Program-made: the position numbers and the translations under genes | Shown here: positions 10,006-18,552 of the stretch, piece by piece | How the letters are laid out: every line of letters starts with the position of its first letter | Position numbering within the stretch: position 1 is the first letter of the stretch | Notes under the pieces: model-generated | The model's input: the letters and a program-made list of their open reading frames with translations, nothing else | Database searches by the model: none | Told to the model about the DNA's origin: nothing | NCBI GenBank assembly: GCA_040388605.1 | Contig: JAZKBN010000038.1 | Coordinates: 1 to 64,000 of the forward strand | Direction: 5' to 3' | Length of the DNA: 64,000 nucleotides | From: JAZKBN01 sp040388605 | GTDB taxonomy: Bacteria > Bacteroidota > Bacteroidia > Cytophagales > Flexibacteraceae

Positions 10006-10013
10006 TAGCTTTG
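10006..10013 (+). promoter_or_regulatory. Bacteroidota -7 element upstream of the OmpA/LysM gene
   Basis: TAGCTTTG matches TAnnTTTG about 95 nt before the ATG at 10109. No clear TTTG lies 19-20 nt upstream. Confidence 0.4.
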
Positions 10014-10108
10014 CAGAGTGCGCAATTGCCAATGCTATGGCAAAGGATCCGTCATATTGCCGCACAACACTTTCAACCAAACGCAAGAGCTGATATAAAG
10101 GTTTCATT

Positions 10109-13100
10109 ATGAGAAACTTACTGAGCTTCAGGCTTATATTAACCATTACATGTTCATTGGCCGTTCTTGGCCTCCAGGCGCAGGCCCCTACGGGCACAAC
10201 TGCGCGTAAGAAGCCCGTTAGGCTGGTGAAATCATCCACTGATAAGCTTGCAGATAAGTATTTTGATCTGGAAGAATACACCAGGGCCATTGAAGAGTAC
10301 CAGAAGTCGGTACGCAAGAAACCTGATGATGCTTACGGGTGGTGGAAAATGGGCGAAGCATATCGCAACATATTCCAATATGCCAAGGCCGAGGAAGCTT
10401 ATGCAAAAGCCAAATCTTTAGATGCCGGTGCACTTTTACCCCTGCTTGATTACAGGTACGGCCAGGTTTTAAAAATAAACGGTAAATACGAGGAGTCTAA
10501 ATCTTACTTAGAAACCTTTGCATCTTCCTTTAAGCCTACCCGCCCGGCAGAAATGAGCTACCCTGCAGAAGCCACTGCTGAGCTTGCAGGCAGCCGCCTT
10601 GCCAATGCCGAGCTTCAGAATGCAGACCTTCAAAACCTGCTGCCTTACTTTAAGCTTACAGCCCTGCCTGCCCCTTTAAACAGCAAGTACATGGACTATG
10701 CCCCTGCCGTTTTTACAAACGACAGCATAGTGGTTGTAACATCGCACCGTCCTGAAGGAAAGGGCGGCAGCAATGAGCCCCGCAGCGGCGAGCGTTTTTC
10801 AGATAACTTCATGTTCATGCGCAAAAAAGGCGCATGGGTGGCCGATACTTCGAAATCAGATTTCAAATACCTGAATACCAAGGTAAACGATGGCGCCGGC
10901 GTATTTAACACTGAGAAAACCAAATACTATTACACAAGCTGCTCTAACGAGGAAGCCTGCCAGCTTTATGTTGCCGAACTTAAAAACGGCAACTGGGCAG
11001 ACCCTACTCCCCTGAACGATAACGTAAATTCTACCCAGTACAGCAGCAAGCAGCCGGCTGTAAGCTTTACCGGCGATACCCTTTGGTTCGTATCTGACCG
11101 CCCCGGCGGGCAGGGCCTGAACGATATCTGGATGACCATTAAGCAGCGCGGTACTGAAGATTGGGACGACCCTGTTAACCTTGGCCCGAACATCAATACC
11201 CCTTTTGTGGATATGGCCCCAAGCTATTACGCAAAAGAGCGCCTGTTCTTCTTTGCAAGCAATGGCCGTGAAGGCTACGGCGGGCTTGATATATTCATGG
11301 TTAAATCTACGGATATGGCAAACCCTAAAAACCTTGGCTTACCTTTTAACACCAATCGCGACGATTTCGGATTTGTTATGGGCAACCGCCTGGGCTATAT
11401 GGCCAGCAACCGCGATGGCGGCCTTGGCGGAGACGATGTTTACAGCTTCGATATTTTCAATGTGGGAGACTACGTTGAGGATGTAATTAAACGTAAAGCT
11501 GAAATAGCGAAAGAGCCGCGTAAAGCAGATCGCGTTCAGCCTGCAGTTGTTGATAACACGCCACGCAGTGTGGATGTTAAAACCACGGTAAAAGATGCCA
11601 ACGGTAACGCTTTGCCTAATGCGGAAGTAATGGTTAAAAACAGCAAAGGAGAAACTGTGCTTACCACAAGGTCTGATAACGACGGCAAAGTTGAAGCAAA
11701 AAGCCTCCCTGTTGATGAATATACTGTAGAGTTGGTTAAACCTGCTGTTACTGAAGTTGTACCTCCTGTTACAACACCTGATCAGCCGGTAATGAACGAT
11801 AAGCCTGTTAAAGAAACAGCCGCGGAGCGTAACAAACGCTTAAAAGCTGAACAGGCTGCTAAAATTGCCGAGGCCCAACGTGCCGCTGCTGAAAAGAAAG
11901 CTGCTGACCTTGCTGCCGCCAAAGAAAAAGCCGATGCTGTTGCTGCTGCCAAAGCTGAAGCAGATCAGGCTAAAAAGGAGAAAACGGAGCAATTACGTTT
12001 GGTGGCTTTAGCCAATAAATCTAAATCAAAAGCCCAGAAAGACAGCATAGCCAAAGTTCAGAAAGCATATTCTGACAGTGTATTGGCTGTTAAAAAGGAG
12101 CGCGATGCCGCTGCTTTGCAGGCTAAGCTTGAAAAGCAACGCGCCGATAAAGAAGCCCTTGCTGCTAAAAACGCAGCGAAAGCCGAGGAGCTTGCAGAGC
12201 AAAAGCGCTTGGCAGCCGAGACTCTCGCCGCTAAAAAGCAAGCTGCCGCCGATGCACTTGCTGAGAAGAAGCGTCTTGCCGAAGAAGCCCGTAACAATGC
12301 TGTTGTTGCCAAGCCCGAAATTACTCCCGGCACCAAAAAGGCGACAAGATTCCTCTACGAGAGTATTTACTTCGATTTCGACAGCCACGATTTGAGGCCG
12401 GAAGCAGTTAAAACCCTGGATGAGGTAATTAGCTACGCCAAAAATAACCCCGGAATCCAGCTTGAGCTGAACGCTTATACCGATAACATTGGTAACAACG
12501 TTTACAACTCATACCTGAGCAAGCACCGTGGCGAAAACTCCCGCGAATACCTGACTTCCAATGGCCTGACCAATACCCGCGTGGTAATGAATGCCAAAGG
12601 CAGCGGAACCCCAGTAGCCGCTAACGATAACCCAACCGGTCGTTCTTTAAACCGCCGCGTTGAGATATATGTTAAAGGCGGACCGGAGCGCGCACAGTCA
12701 GATGCTACTGTTACCTATATAAGCACATCGCAGCAGAGTGTAGATGAAGTGGCAAGCCGCTATGGCATGTCGGCTTCTGAGCTCAAAGCAATGAATAACC
12801 TGAGCGGCTCTGAGCTTAAAGCTTTCCAGCCCCTGCGTGTGAAAAAAGGCGCAGGCGATAAAGGTGTAATTGCCGGCAGCACAGTTGAGGCAGCAAAAGT
12901 TTCAGCTTCGCTAAAGCCGGAGGTTGAACTGAGCAGCAGCCAATTGAGCAGCCCGGCAAAGTCATTAAGCGGTGGTAAATACACCAGCAATCGTGATGAA
13001 ACTTTATACACTGTAGCCCGCCTTTTCGGTACTACTGTGGCTGAACTTAAAACCTTGAATAGCATGCAGGGTGTTACCCTGAAAGCCGGTCAGGAAGTAA

Positions 13101-13279
13101 GCGTTAACCCTGCAGCTCCCCGCAAAGGCTTCTACGTTGTTAAAGCCGGAGACACTTTCGCTTCTATTGCAGAAGCAACCGGTATTAATGCCGAAGAGCT
13201 GCTTCGCCGCAATAACCTGGAAGGAGCTTCGCTTTATGAAGGCATGCTGGTGAAGCTGCAACGCAGCATGATTCCATAA
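10109..13279 (+). CDS. PorE-like envelope protein: TPR, beta-propeller, regulatory domain, OmpA domain, three LysM domains
   Basis: 1056 aa. The signal peptide ends near LGLQAQA. TPR units (about 45-150) follow, then PD40/WD40-like propeller blades (about 170-460, e.g. LWFVSDRPGGQGLNDIW). Next come a carboxypeptidase-regulatory-like domain (about 488-550, KDANGNALPNAEVMVKN) and a Lys/Ala/Glu-rich coiled coil (about 565-735). An OmpA peptidoglycan-binding domain (about 745-860, SIYFDFDSHDLRPEA...GRSLNRRVEIYV) precedes three LysM modules (about 868-912, 957-1000, 1008-1052). TPR-propeller-regulatory-OmpA is the architecture of PorE, the peptidoglycan-linked component of T9SS. PorE is a lipoprotein, however; here no lipobox cysteine follows the signal, and LysM is extra. 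Peptidoglycan anchoring is well supported; a T9SS role is inference. Confidence 0.88.
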   Translation: MRNLLSFRLILTITCSLAVLGLQAQAPTGTTARKKPVRLVKSSTDKLADKYFDLEEYTRAIEEYQKSVRKKPDDAYGWWKMGEAYRNIFQYAKAEEAYAKAKSLDAGALLPLLDYRYGQVLKINGKYEESKSYLETFASSFKPTRPAEMSYPAEATAELAGSRLANAELQNADLQNLLPYFKLTALPAPLNSKYMDYAPAVFTNDSIVVVTSHRPEGKGGSNEPRSGERFSDNFMFMRKKGAWVADTSKSDFKYLNTKVNDGAGVFNTEKTKYYYTSCSNEEACQLYVAELKNGNWADPTPLNDNVNSTQYSSKQPAVSFTGDTLWFVSDRPGGQGLNDIWMTIKQRGTEDWDDPVNLGPNINTPFVDMAPSYYAKERLFFFASNGREGYGGLDIFMVKSTDMANPKNLGLPFNTNRDDFGFVMGNRLGYMASNRDGGLGGDDVYSFDIFNVGDYVEDVIKRKAEIAKEPRKADRVQPAVVDNTPRSVDVKTTVKDANGNALPNAEVMVKNSKGETVLTTRSDNDGKVEAKSLPVDEYTVELVKPAVTEVVPPVTTPDQPVMNDKPVKETAAERNKRLKAEQAAKIAEAQRAAAEKKAADLAAAKEKADAVAAAKAEADQAKKEKTEQLRLVALANKSKSKAQKDSIAKVQKAYSDSVLAVKKERDAAALQAKLEKQRADKEALAAKNAAKAEELAEQKRLAAETLAAKKQAAADALAEKKRLAEEARNNAVVAKPEITPGTKKATRFLYESIYFDFDSHDLRPEAVKTLDEVISYAKNNPGIQLELNAYTDNIGNNVYNSYLSKHRGENSREYLTSNGLTNTRVVMNAKGSGTPVAANDNPTGRSLNRRVEIYVKGGPERAQSDATVTYISTSQQSVDEVASRYGMSASELKAMNNLSGSELKAFQPLRVKKGAGDKGVIAGSTVEAAKVSASLKPEVELSSSQLSSPAKSLSGGKYTSNRDETLYTVARLFGTTVAELKTLNSMQGVTLKAGQEVSVNPAAPRKGFYVVKAGDTFASIAEATGINAEELLRRNNLEGASLYEGMLVKLQRSMIP

Positions 13280-13328
13280 TAATAACTGAAGGCATATATT
13301 CGGGCTGTTTTTTTGTACAGCTTTGAAA

Positions 13329-13367
13329 ATCCGGGTGTTCCTAATCAAATGGGCCACCCGGATTTTT
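13329..13367 (+). terminator. Rho-independent terminator after the OmpA/LysM gene
   Basis: Nine-base-pair stem ATCCGGGTG/CACCCGGAT (13329-13337 with 13355-13363) running into TTTTT, about 50 bp after the stop codon. Confidence 0.85.
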
Positions 13368-13502
13368 CATTTACAGCAGCCGAACAGCCCATCATGTGTT
13401 TATTAACGGTTAAGCTTGTAATTTGCATTCTGAAAATATTATTAAAGTAGACCAACTGTATAAGCCTGCATGTTAACTGAAAGTAAAAAAGTTTGTAATT
13501 CA

Positions 13503-15536
13503 ATGTTGTTTCGCTGTGGTATTGGTTTTAATGCGGTTTTAGTTTTTTGCCTGTTTGCTGTATGCTCATTGCCTGCTGCAATTGCCCAGACCGGTATAAA
13601 CGATTGTGCCGATGAGCTTTTCCTGCGCCAGGATAAAAAGACCAGGCTTTTCGGGTATGTGACCTTTATGAATGAGTGGAAGGTGCCTGCCGTCTTTATA
13701 AAAGCACGCCCGTTCCAGGGTAAGCATGCGGTAGTGCTGATTGGCAAAAAGTACGGTCTTATAGATTGTGAGGGGCATACCGTTATTGAAGGTCAGTATG
13801 ACGCCATGGGCCCCTTTGTATTCGGGCGAGGCTGGGCAAAAAAGGGTGACTATTGGGGTCTTATTGATGCTAAAAACCGACCCATGACAAGCTTTGAGTT
13901 TACCGAGGCCCGCGAAGTTTCTGCAAGGGGGGCGCTTACATGGCTTAAGAAAGGTGAGCGTTGGGGCCTTTTCAATAAAGATCGCCAAAAACCAGTAACT
14001 GAACCAATATTCGATGCATTTCTGCAGGTTTCAGACAGCGCTGCCATAATACGTCGTGAAAATCGGTTTGGTATTTTGGCTGTTCAGTCCGGTGAAATTT
14101 TACTGGATTCATGCACCTCGGTTTTTGAAATGGACAAGCGGCATTTCCGCTTCCAAAAGAAAGGCAAATGGGGAATGGTGCATTCAAGAGGCGGTATTTT
14201 ACAACCCGCTGTTTGGGATTCAGTGGGTTATAACAACGGTATGGCTATCATAGGCAAACGCGGTAAGCTGGGCATTTGCAGCATGACCGGCAAGGTTGTG
14301 GCAGACCCTTATCTTGACAGCATTGGTGCCTTCAGCGAGGGCAAGGCAGCCATTCTTAAAGCCGGTAAAATGGCCTATATCAGCAATACCGGCCGTGAGT
14401 TAACAGCTTTTGATTTTCAAAATGCAGGCCCGGTACTTCATAACCTCGCAGTTGTTTCTAAGCAGGCTAAGTTCGGCTTGCTGAATTTAAGTAATCGCTT
14501 ATTTGAAATTGCACCTGCTTATAAAAACCTAATCCGCATTCCCGGTACCGATTATCTTTTTGCTAAAACAGAAAAAGGCTATCAGCAAACGGATACCAAG
14601 GGCAAAACCTTGTTTACTGAGCCCGCAGATACCCTGTTCATAGCCGACAGCCTGAACTTCATCAGGTATAGAACCAAGACCTCGACTTTTTACTATAATG
14701 CTGTTACGGCAAAGTACATCTTCCCTGTTGGGTACTCAGAAGCAGGGGTATTCAACAAGGGACTTGCTATAGTTAAAAACGGCTCGGGCAGGGGAGTGAT
14801 TAACTTGCAGGGAGAAACCATGGTTCCGTTGGAATGGGATTCTGTGGAGGTTTTATATGCGGGCAGCCAAATCCTGTACAGGGTTAAGAAAGGCGGCTCA
14901 ACAGGTCTCCTGGCAAAAGGCGGTCGTGTTATTGTTCCGGCTGAGTATGAAGCGCTGGCCCCCGCAGGCGAACGTATAAAGGTTCGTAAAGGCGTACGCT
15001 GGGGACTCTTAAACAGCAATGGTGAATTAGTGTTAAAACCTGAATACGATGGCATGAGCAGCAGCCTGGATGCACCCGGTTGGCCCGAATTCCCGGCAGT
15101 TATAAATACTAAGAAAGGTTACGGTCTGCTAAGCGATAACGGGACATTAATTGTTAAGCCTCTTTCAGCTTCAATGGCATTTGTAGGTATGGGTCTTTGG
15201 AAATTTCAGACCGGGAACCTGTTTGGCTTAATGAACGGGCAGGGTATAATTATTATTGAACCTAAATATGAAGACATAACCGATTTTGCTGAAGGCCTGG
15301 CCGGTTTTAAATCAGGAGGTAAATGGGGTTTTATAAATGCCAACGGAATAATAATTACCCAACCCCGGTTCGATGAAGTGGGCCCGTTTGTAGGCAGGGT
15401 TGCTTATGTGAAGGAAAAAGGCAAGTGGGGAGCATGGGAAAAGGGCGGAAAATACCTGCTGGCTCCCGAATACGATTCCTGGGAAAAACTGCCGGGCGGC
15501 GGAAGGCGCCTGGTTAAGCTGAATAGCCAAAAGTAA
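13503..15536 (+). CDS. Secreted WG-repeat (KWG) protein
   Basis: Start chosen at 13503, which gives 677 aa beginning with a signal peptide (NAVLVFCLFAVCSLPAAIAQ). An ATG at 13470 is also in frame and adds 11 residues. The rest is made of about 14-15 WG repeats of about 40-45 residues. Each centres on a motif such as YWGLIDAKN, RWGLFNKDR, RWGLLNSNG or KWGFINANG, followed by I..P.YD. WG repeats are common in Bacteroidota and Firmicutes exported proteins and probably form a repetitive beta structure; no catalytic role is established. There is no T9SS sorting domain and no lipobox, so a periplasmic location is inferred. Confidence 0.85.
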   Translation: MLFRCGIGFNAVLVFCLFAVCSLPAAIAQTGINDCADELFLRQDKKTRLFGYVTFMNEWKVPAVFIKARPFQGKHAVVLIGKKYGLIDCEGHTVIEGQYDAMGPFVFGRGWAKKGDYWGLIDAKNRPMTSFEFTEAREVSARGALTWLKKGERWGLFNKDRQKPVTEPIFDAFLQVSDSAAIIRRENRFGILAVQSGEILLDSCTSVFEMDKRHFRFQKKGKWGMVHSRGGILQPAVWDSVGYNNGMAIIGKRGKLGICSMTGKVVADPYLDSIGAFSEGKAAILKAGKMAYISNTGRELTAFDFQNAGPVLHNLAVVSKQAKFGLLNLSNRLFEIAPAYKNLIRIPGTDYLFAKTEKGYQQTDTKGKTLFTEPADTLFIADSLNFIRYRTKTSTFYYNAVTAKYIFPVGYSEAGVFNKGLAIVKNGSGRGVINLQGETMVPLEWDSVEVLYAGSQILYRVKKGGSTGLLAKGGRVIVPAEYEALAPAGERIKVRKGVRWGLLNSNGELVLKPEYDGMSSSLDAPGWPEFPAVINTKKGYGLLSDNGTLIVKPLSASMAFVGMGLWKFQTGNLFGLMNGQGIIIIEPKYEDITDFAEGLAGFKSGGKWGFINANGIIITQPRFDEVGPFVGRVAYVKEKGKWGAWEKGGKYLLAPEYDSWEKLPGGGRRLVKLNSQK

Positions 15537-15712
15537 ATATCACAACCGCGATCATTTAATTTAAATAGGTTTTTTTTCTTTCGGACCATTAAATTTCTGC
15601 GCTCATAATTGTTTGGCAGGTGCAGAGTACCATTACAAATGGGAAATTCATTTAAAGTGAAATCCTTATAAAATTTGGTGCCTGAAACAGAGGGTAGCTA
15701 AACTGTCTTTGT

Positions 15713-15745
15713 GAGTTAAAGTGTTGATATAAATCGCTTTAACTC
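15713..15745. repeat. Inverted repeat GAGTTAAAG-N15-CTTTAACTC
   Basis: Perfect 9-bp arms (15713-15721 and 15737-15745) separated by 15 nt, no T-tract. It could be an operator or an RNA hairpin. It lies about 130 nt upstream of the promoter candidate of the H1-like gene. Confidence 0.45.
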
Positions 15746-15871
15746 GGTACGCAGGCGGCCTGTGTTTAAAAATATTTTCCGGCTGAAAATGGGTGTAATC
15801 AGGCATAACTTATGAAAACGCCAAATGTTGAAAATTATTGCCTGTGTAATTCAAGCAAAAAACAGCAATTG

Positions 15872-15904
15872 TTTGCCATTGTTAATTAAAAAAGCCTATT
15901 TTTG
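15872..15904 (+). promoter_or_regulatory. Predicted promoter of the histone H1-like gene
   Basis: TTTG at 15872-15875, 21-nt spacer, TATTTTTG at 15897-15904 (a TAnnTTTG match). A longer reading frame starting at 15902 overlaps this element, so translation from the ATG at 16073 is favoured. Confidence 0.5.
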
Positions 15905-16072
15905 GTTCCTATAGAGGGAATCCTGCTAAAAAAAAACTTTCCTAAGAATTTCTATTTCAACAGGATCCTGATACATTTGAAACAAATAAGGCCGAATAAG
16001 CCCGACAAACAAACTGAAACTACTGTATTCCTTTCATACCTACCACCTAAATCCAACCAAGCACGATTAATT

Positions 16073-16258
16073 ATGAACAGATTCGTTGAAATCCGAGACC
16101 TGGTCATGTCCCTGGAGGCTGACTTCGAGAAATTTGATAAAGGCAACCAAGCAGCCGGTACCCGTGTACGTAAAGGCATGCAGGACCTGAAAAACCTGGC
16201 CCAGGATATCCGCATCCAAATACAGGACGAGAAAAACAGTACACCGGAAGCTAAATAG
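16073..16258 (+). CDS. Small histone H1-like (Hc1-type) DNA-associated protein
   Basis: The protein has 61 aa: MNRFVEIRDLVMSLEADFEKF, then GNQAAGTRVRKGMQDLKNLA, then a charged tail. The AGTRVRKGMQDLK signature matches the short Hc1/histone H1-like proteins annotated across Bacteroidota, thought to bind DNA through helical basic segments. Here the length fits a single helical hairpin, without the lysine-rich tail of chlamydial Hc1. The start at 16073 keeps only the conserved part and lies downstream of the predicted promoter. The long leader (about 168 nt) could carry post-transcriptional control, but nothing specific is seen. Its role in nucleoid structure is inferred from family annotation. 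Confidence 0.8.
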   Translation: MNRFVEIRDLVMSLEADFEKFDKGNQAAGTRVRKGMQDLKNLAQDIRIQIQDEKNSTPEAK

Positions 16259-16423
16259 TTGCCGGCAGCAATTGCCCTTTGCTATGGCAAAGAGAAAGGT
16301 TGTAAGCCCTTTTTCTTTGCCTAAAGCAGTTTAATGAATAACCATTTTCCGGCTCATTGGTTCTGCCGTTTGTTATAACCCCTTAGCTGTGGCGCTTTTG
16401 CTGCCTATTGCTTTACATTTAAT

Positions 16424-17701
16424 ATGGCCGAAAGCAGGAACAGGAGTTTTTTTAAGGGTCTTGGCGGGCTGTTCAGTTTTTCAACCGGCTTGCGAATTAC
16501 TTTGCGGCACCTTTTTAATGCCCGAAGGCACAATGCACCCATATATGTTTCAGACCCGGGCTATTTTTCTCAGAAGCCGGGCAGGGTTACTTTAGAATAC
16601 CCCTTTCAGAAGCTTCCGGTACCTGATGTTGGCCGGTATGCCCTTCACAATGAAATGGACGATTGCATAGTTTGCGATAAATGCGCAAAAGTATGCCCGG
16701 TAGACTGCATAGAAATAGAACCTATAAAATCGGCAACAGAGTTCGGTAAGACCTCTGACGGTACGGCAAAACGCCTGTACGCCGCCAAGTTTAATATCGA
16801 CATGGCAAAATGCTGCTTTTGCGGCCTTTGCACCACGGTATGCCCCACAGAATGCCTGACCATGACACGGGAGTTCGATATCAGCGTAACCGATATGGCC
16901 CAAATGAATGTCCCGTTTGGCAACCTGACTGAAGCAGAGGCGGCTGAAAAGCAGGCAGAATATGCAGCCGCTATGGCTGCTAAGGCAAAACCTGCCCCAA
17001 AGGCTGAAGCAACGCCATTACAACTATCTGAAACCTCAGCTGTTAATCCCGAAATTTCCGGCGCTGTAGATTCAGCAGCTATGGCCCCTGTTTCAAAACC
17101 CGGCTTCAGACCCTTTAAAAAGCCGGTGTCAACAGGCATAACTGAAGAGAAACCTGAACTTATAAGTGATGCTTCAAAGGAAATTGTTCAGCTTACCCCG
17201 CCTGTTTCAGAAGGTACTGAATTAAAACCTAAGTCGGTGTTTAAGCCATTTAAAAAGCCGTCAACAAGCACTGTTTCTCCCCCGGATTCTGATACTTTAG
17301 AGCCGGCAGATGAAAAACCTGCTACTGACAGTAAGCTTTCACCGGTACAGGATAACGTTCCCGGCGCCGAGCCTGTAAAGCCGAAGCCTGTTTTTAAACC
17401 ATTTAAAAAGCCGGCCCCAAAGACTTCCGACAATTTATCCGTCGATAACCTAACGAGTCAAAATACCTTAGCTCCTGCCGGGGTAACTGGTCCTGAAGAT
17501 AAAATTATTACCGGTAACCTTGAAGAGCGCTTGCCCGGGGGAGTTAATGATACGGCCTTAAAAACTAACGAGGCAAAGGCAGAAGCTCCGAACCCCGGGC
17601 CTGCTGTATCTCCAAGACCTGCATTTAAACCCTTCTCAAGGAAACCTTCCAAACCGGACCAGGGAGAAAACCCGGATACTGATAAGCCACAACCTGCATG
17701 A
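16424..17701 (+). CDS. nuoI: NuoI-type NADH-quinone oxidoreductase subunit with long repetitive C-terminal tail
   Basis: Residues 1-165 are a normal NuoI. Two ferredoxin clusters are bound by C81-x2-C84-x2-C87-x3-C91 and C130-x2-C133-x2-C136-x3-C140, with C95 and C144 completing the exchanged ligands. The subunit carries clusters N6a/N6b between the NADH arm and the quinone site. Residues 166-425 are an added Pro/Lys/Ala/Glu-rich, low-complexity tail. It carries four copies of an F[KR]PF[KS]..P motif: FRPFKKP at 228, FKPFKKP at 273 and 324, FKPFSRKP at 401. Usual NuoI is about 140-180 aa. The stop overlaps the nuoJ start (ATGA). No other nuo gene is adjacent. The core call is secure; the tail function is unknown. 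Confidence 0.9.
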   Translation: MAESRNRSFFKGLGGLFSFSTGLRITLRHLFNARRHNAPIYVSDPGYFSQKPGRVTLEYPFQKLPVPDVGRYALHNEMDDCIVCDKCAKVCPVDCIEIEPIKSATEFGKTSDGTAKRLYAAKFNIDMAKCCFCGLCTTVCPTECLTMTREFDISVTDMAQMNVPFGNLTEAEAAEKQAEYAAAMAAKAKPAPKAEATPLQLSETSAVNPEISGAVDSAAMAPVSKPGFRPFKKPVSTGITEEKPELISDASKEIVQLTPPVSEGTELKPKSVFKPFKKPSTSTVSPPDSDTLEPADEKPATDSKLSPVQDNVPGAEPVKPKPVFKPFKKPAPKTSDNLSVDNLTSQNTLAPAGVTGPEDKIITGNLEERLPGGVNDTALKTNEAKAEAPNPGPAVSPRPAFKPFSRKPSKPDQGENPDTDKPQPA

Positions 17702-18225
17702 CAGCTGCTGTTCTTTTTTGCCTGTTTGCATTCCTCTCTGTGGCAGGTGCTTTTGTGCTTTTGTTAACTAAGAAGGTGGCTTATGCGGCTTATGGCCTTT
17801 TGCTTTCTTTACTTTCAGTTGCTGCTGTATTTTTACTCTGCGGCGCCGAGCTCGCAGCCGTAGCCCAAATTATGGTTTATGCCGGCGGTGTGGTAGTGCT
17901 GCTTGTTTTCGGAATAATGCTCATAGGATCAAAAAAATCTGATTCTGAAGACGGCGGAACTTACAACCGGGTAGGAGGTACCTTTTTGGCTGTTATTCTG
18001 TTGGCGGCAATGATTTATGGTGTTTTTTCTGCAGATTTTACTAAAAATTCAAAATTGGGATTGGAATACGCTCCGCAAACTGTTGCGTACACATCACCTT
18101 TGCGTCAATTAGGTATTGAACTTATGTCGACACATTTGCTGCCTTTTGAAGGTGCAGGGGTATTGTTGCTTGCTGCTTTATTGGTTGCCGCAACTGTTGC
18201 TGCCGAGAAAAACAAACAGGAATAG
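17698..18225 (+). CDS. nuoJ: NuoJ, NADH-quinone oxidoreductase membrane subunit J
   Basis: 175 aa with about five hydrophobic helices. The conserved stretch AELAAVAQIMVYAGGVVVLLVFGIM (described by position, about residues 57-81) contains the pi-bulge helix region typical of NuoJ/ND6. NuoJ forms part of the proton-pumping membrane arm and links the quinone site to the antiporter subunits. It overlaps nuoI by 4 bp and should be translationally coupled. The next gene is on the other strand, so nuoK-N are not in this operon and must lie elsewhere if complex I is complete. Confidence 0.92.
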   Translation: MTAAVLFCLFAFLSVAGAFVLLLTKKVAYAAYGLLLSLLSVAAVFLLCGAELAAVAQIMVYAGGVVVLLVFGIMLIGSKKSDSEDGGTYNRVGGTFLAVILLAAMIYGVFSADFTKNSKLGLEYAPQTVAYTSPLRQLGIELMSTHLLPFEGAGVLLLAALLVAATVAAEKNKQE

Positions 18226-18300
18226 CCTCACAAATGACAGGCAGAGCTGCATTGCAAAACTATTCCCGGTATTTCTTTGGTTGGTAAATTCTGTTCCTGC

Positions 18301-18552
18301 TTAATCAGGTACCTGCTTACGTTTTTTGCGTGGAACATCGCGGTTATTCAGCTTATCGGTCAGCCATTGGTCCAGGGTGCTTCCCGGGGGCATATTAATA
18401 ACGGGCAACCCGCTGTCTGCATCCCAGCCCCCGTTATTGTTATCATCCCTGCGGCCCGGCTTACCGGGACGAATTTTAAGAATCTGCACGGTTACAAATG
18501 CCGCCAAACCCATAAAAAAAGTACAGAATACGAAATAGTTCAGCATTTGCAT
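18301..18552 (-). CDS. Small hypothetical membrane protein
   Basis: This 83-aa protein has one N-terminal transmembrane helix (YFVFCTFFMGLAAFVTVQIL) and a polar tail. The tail has a DDNNNGGWD segment, a short Pro/Gly stretch (LPVINMPPGST) and a basic C-terminus (RKKRKQV). I do not know its function. The layout of helix, acidic Asn/Gly linker and Pro-rich segment recurs in small Bacteroidota proteins. This reading is preferred over two overlapping plus-strand frames that lack such organisation. It is convergent with nuoJ. Confidence 0.55.
   Translation of the reverse strand: MQMLNYFVFCTFFMGLAAFVTVQILKIRPGKPGRRDDNNNGGWDADSGLPVINMPPGSTLDQWLTDKLNNRDVPRKKRKQVPD

Larger units (their letters stand above)
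15537..16072. other. Long intergenic region before the histone H1-like gene
   Basis: 536 bp without a supportable protein gene. It contains a 9-bp inverted repeat (15713-15745) and a promoter candidate at 15872-15904. The remaining 168 nt before 16073 would form an unusually long 5' leader. No tRNA fold, riboswitch consensus or U-tract terminator is apparent. Confidence 0.6.

Noticed and set aside
16389..16595. 68-codon frame overlapping the start of nuoI
   Set aside because: Out of frame with nuoI, whose N-terminal sequence is conserved; no independent support.
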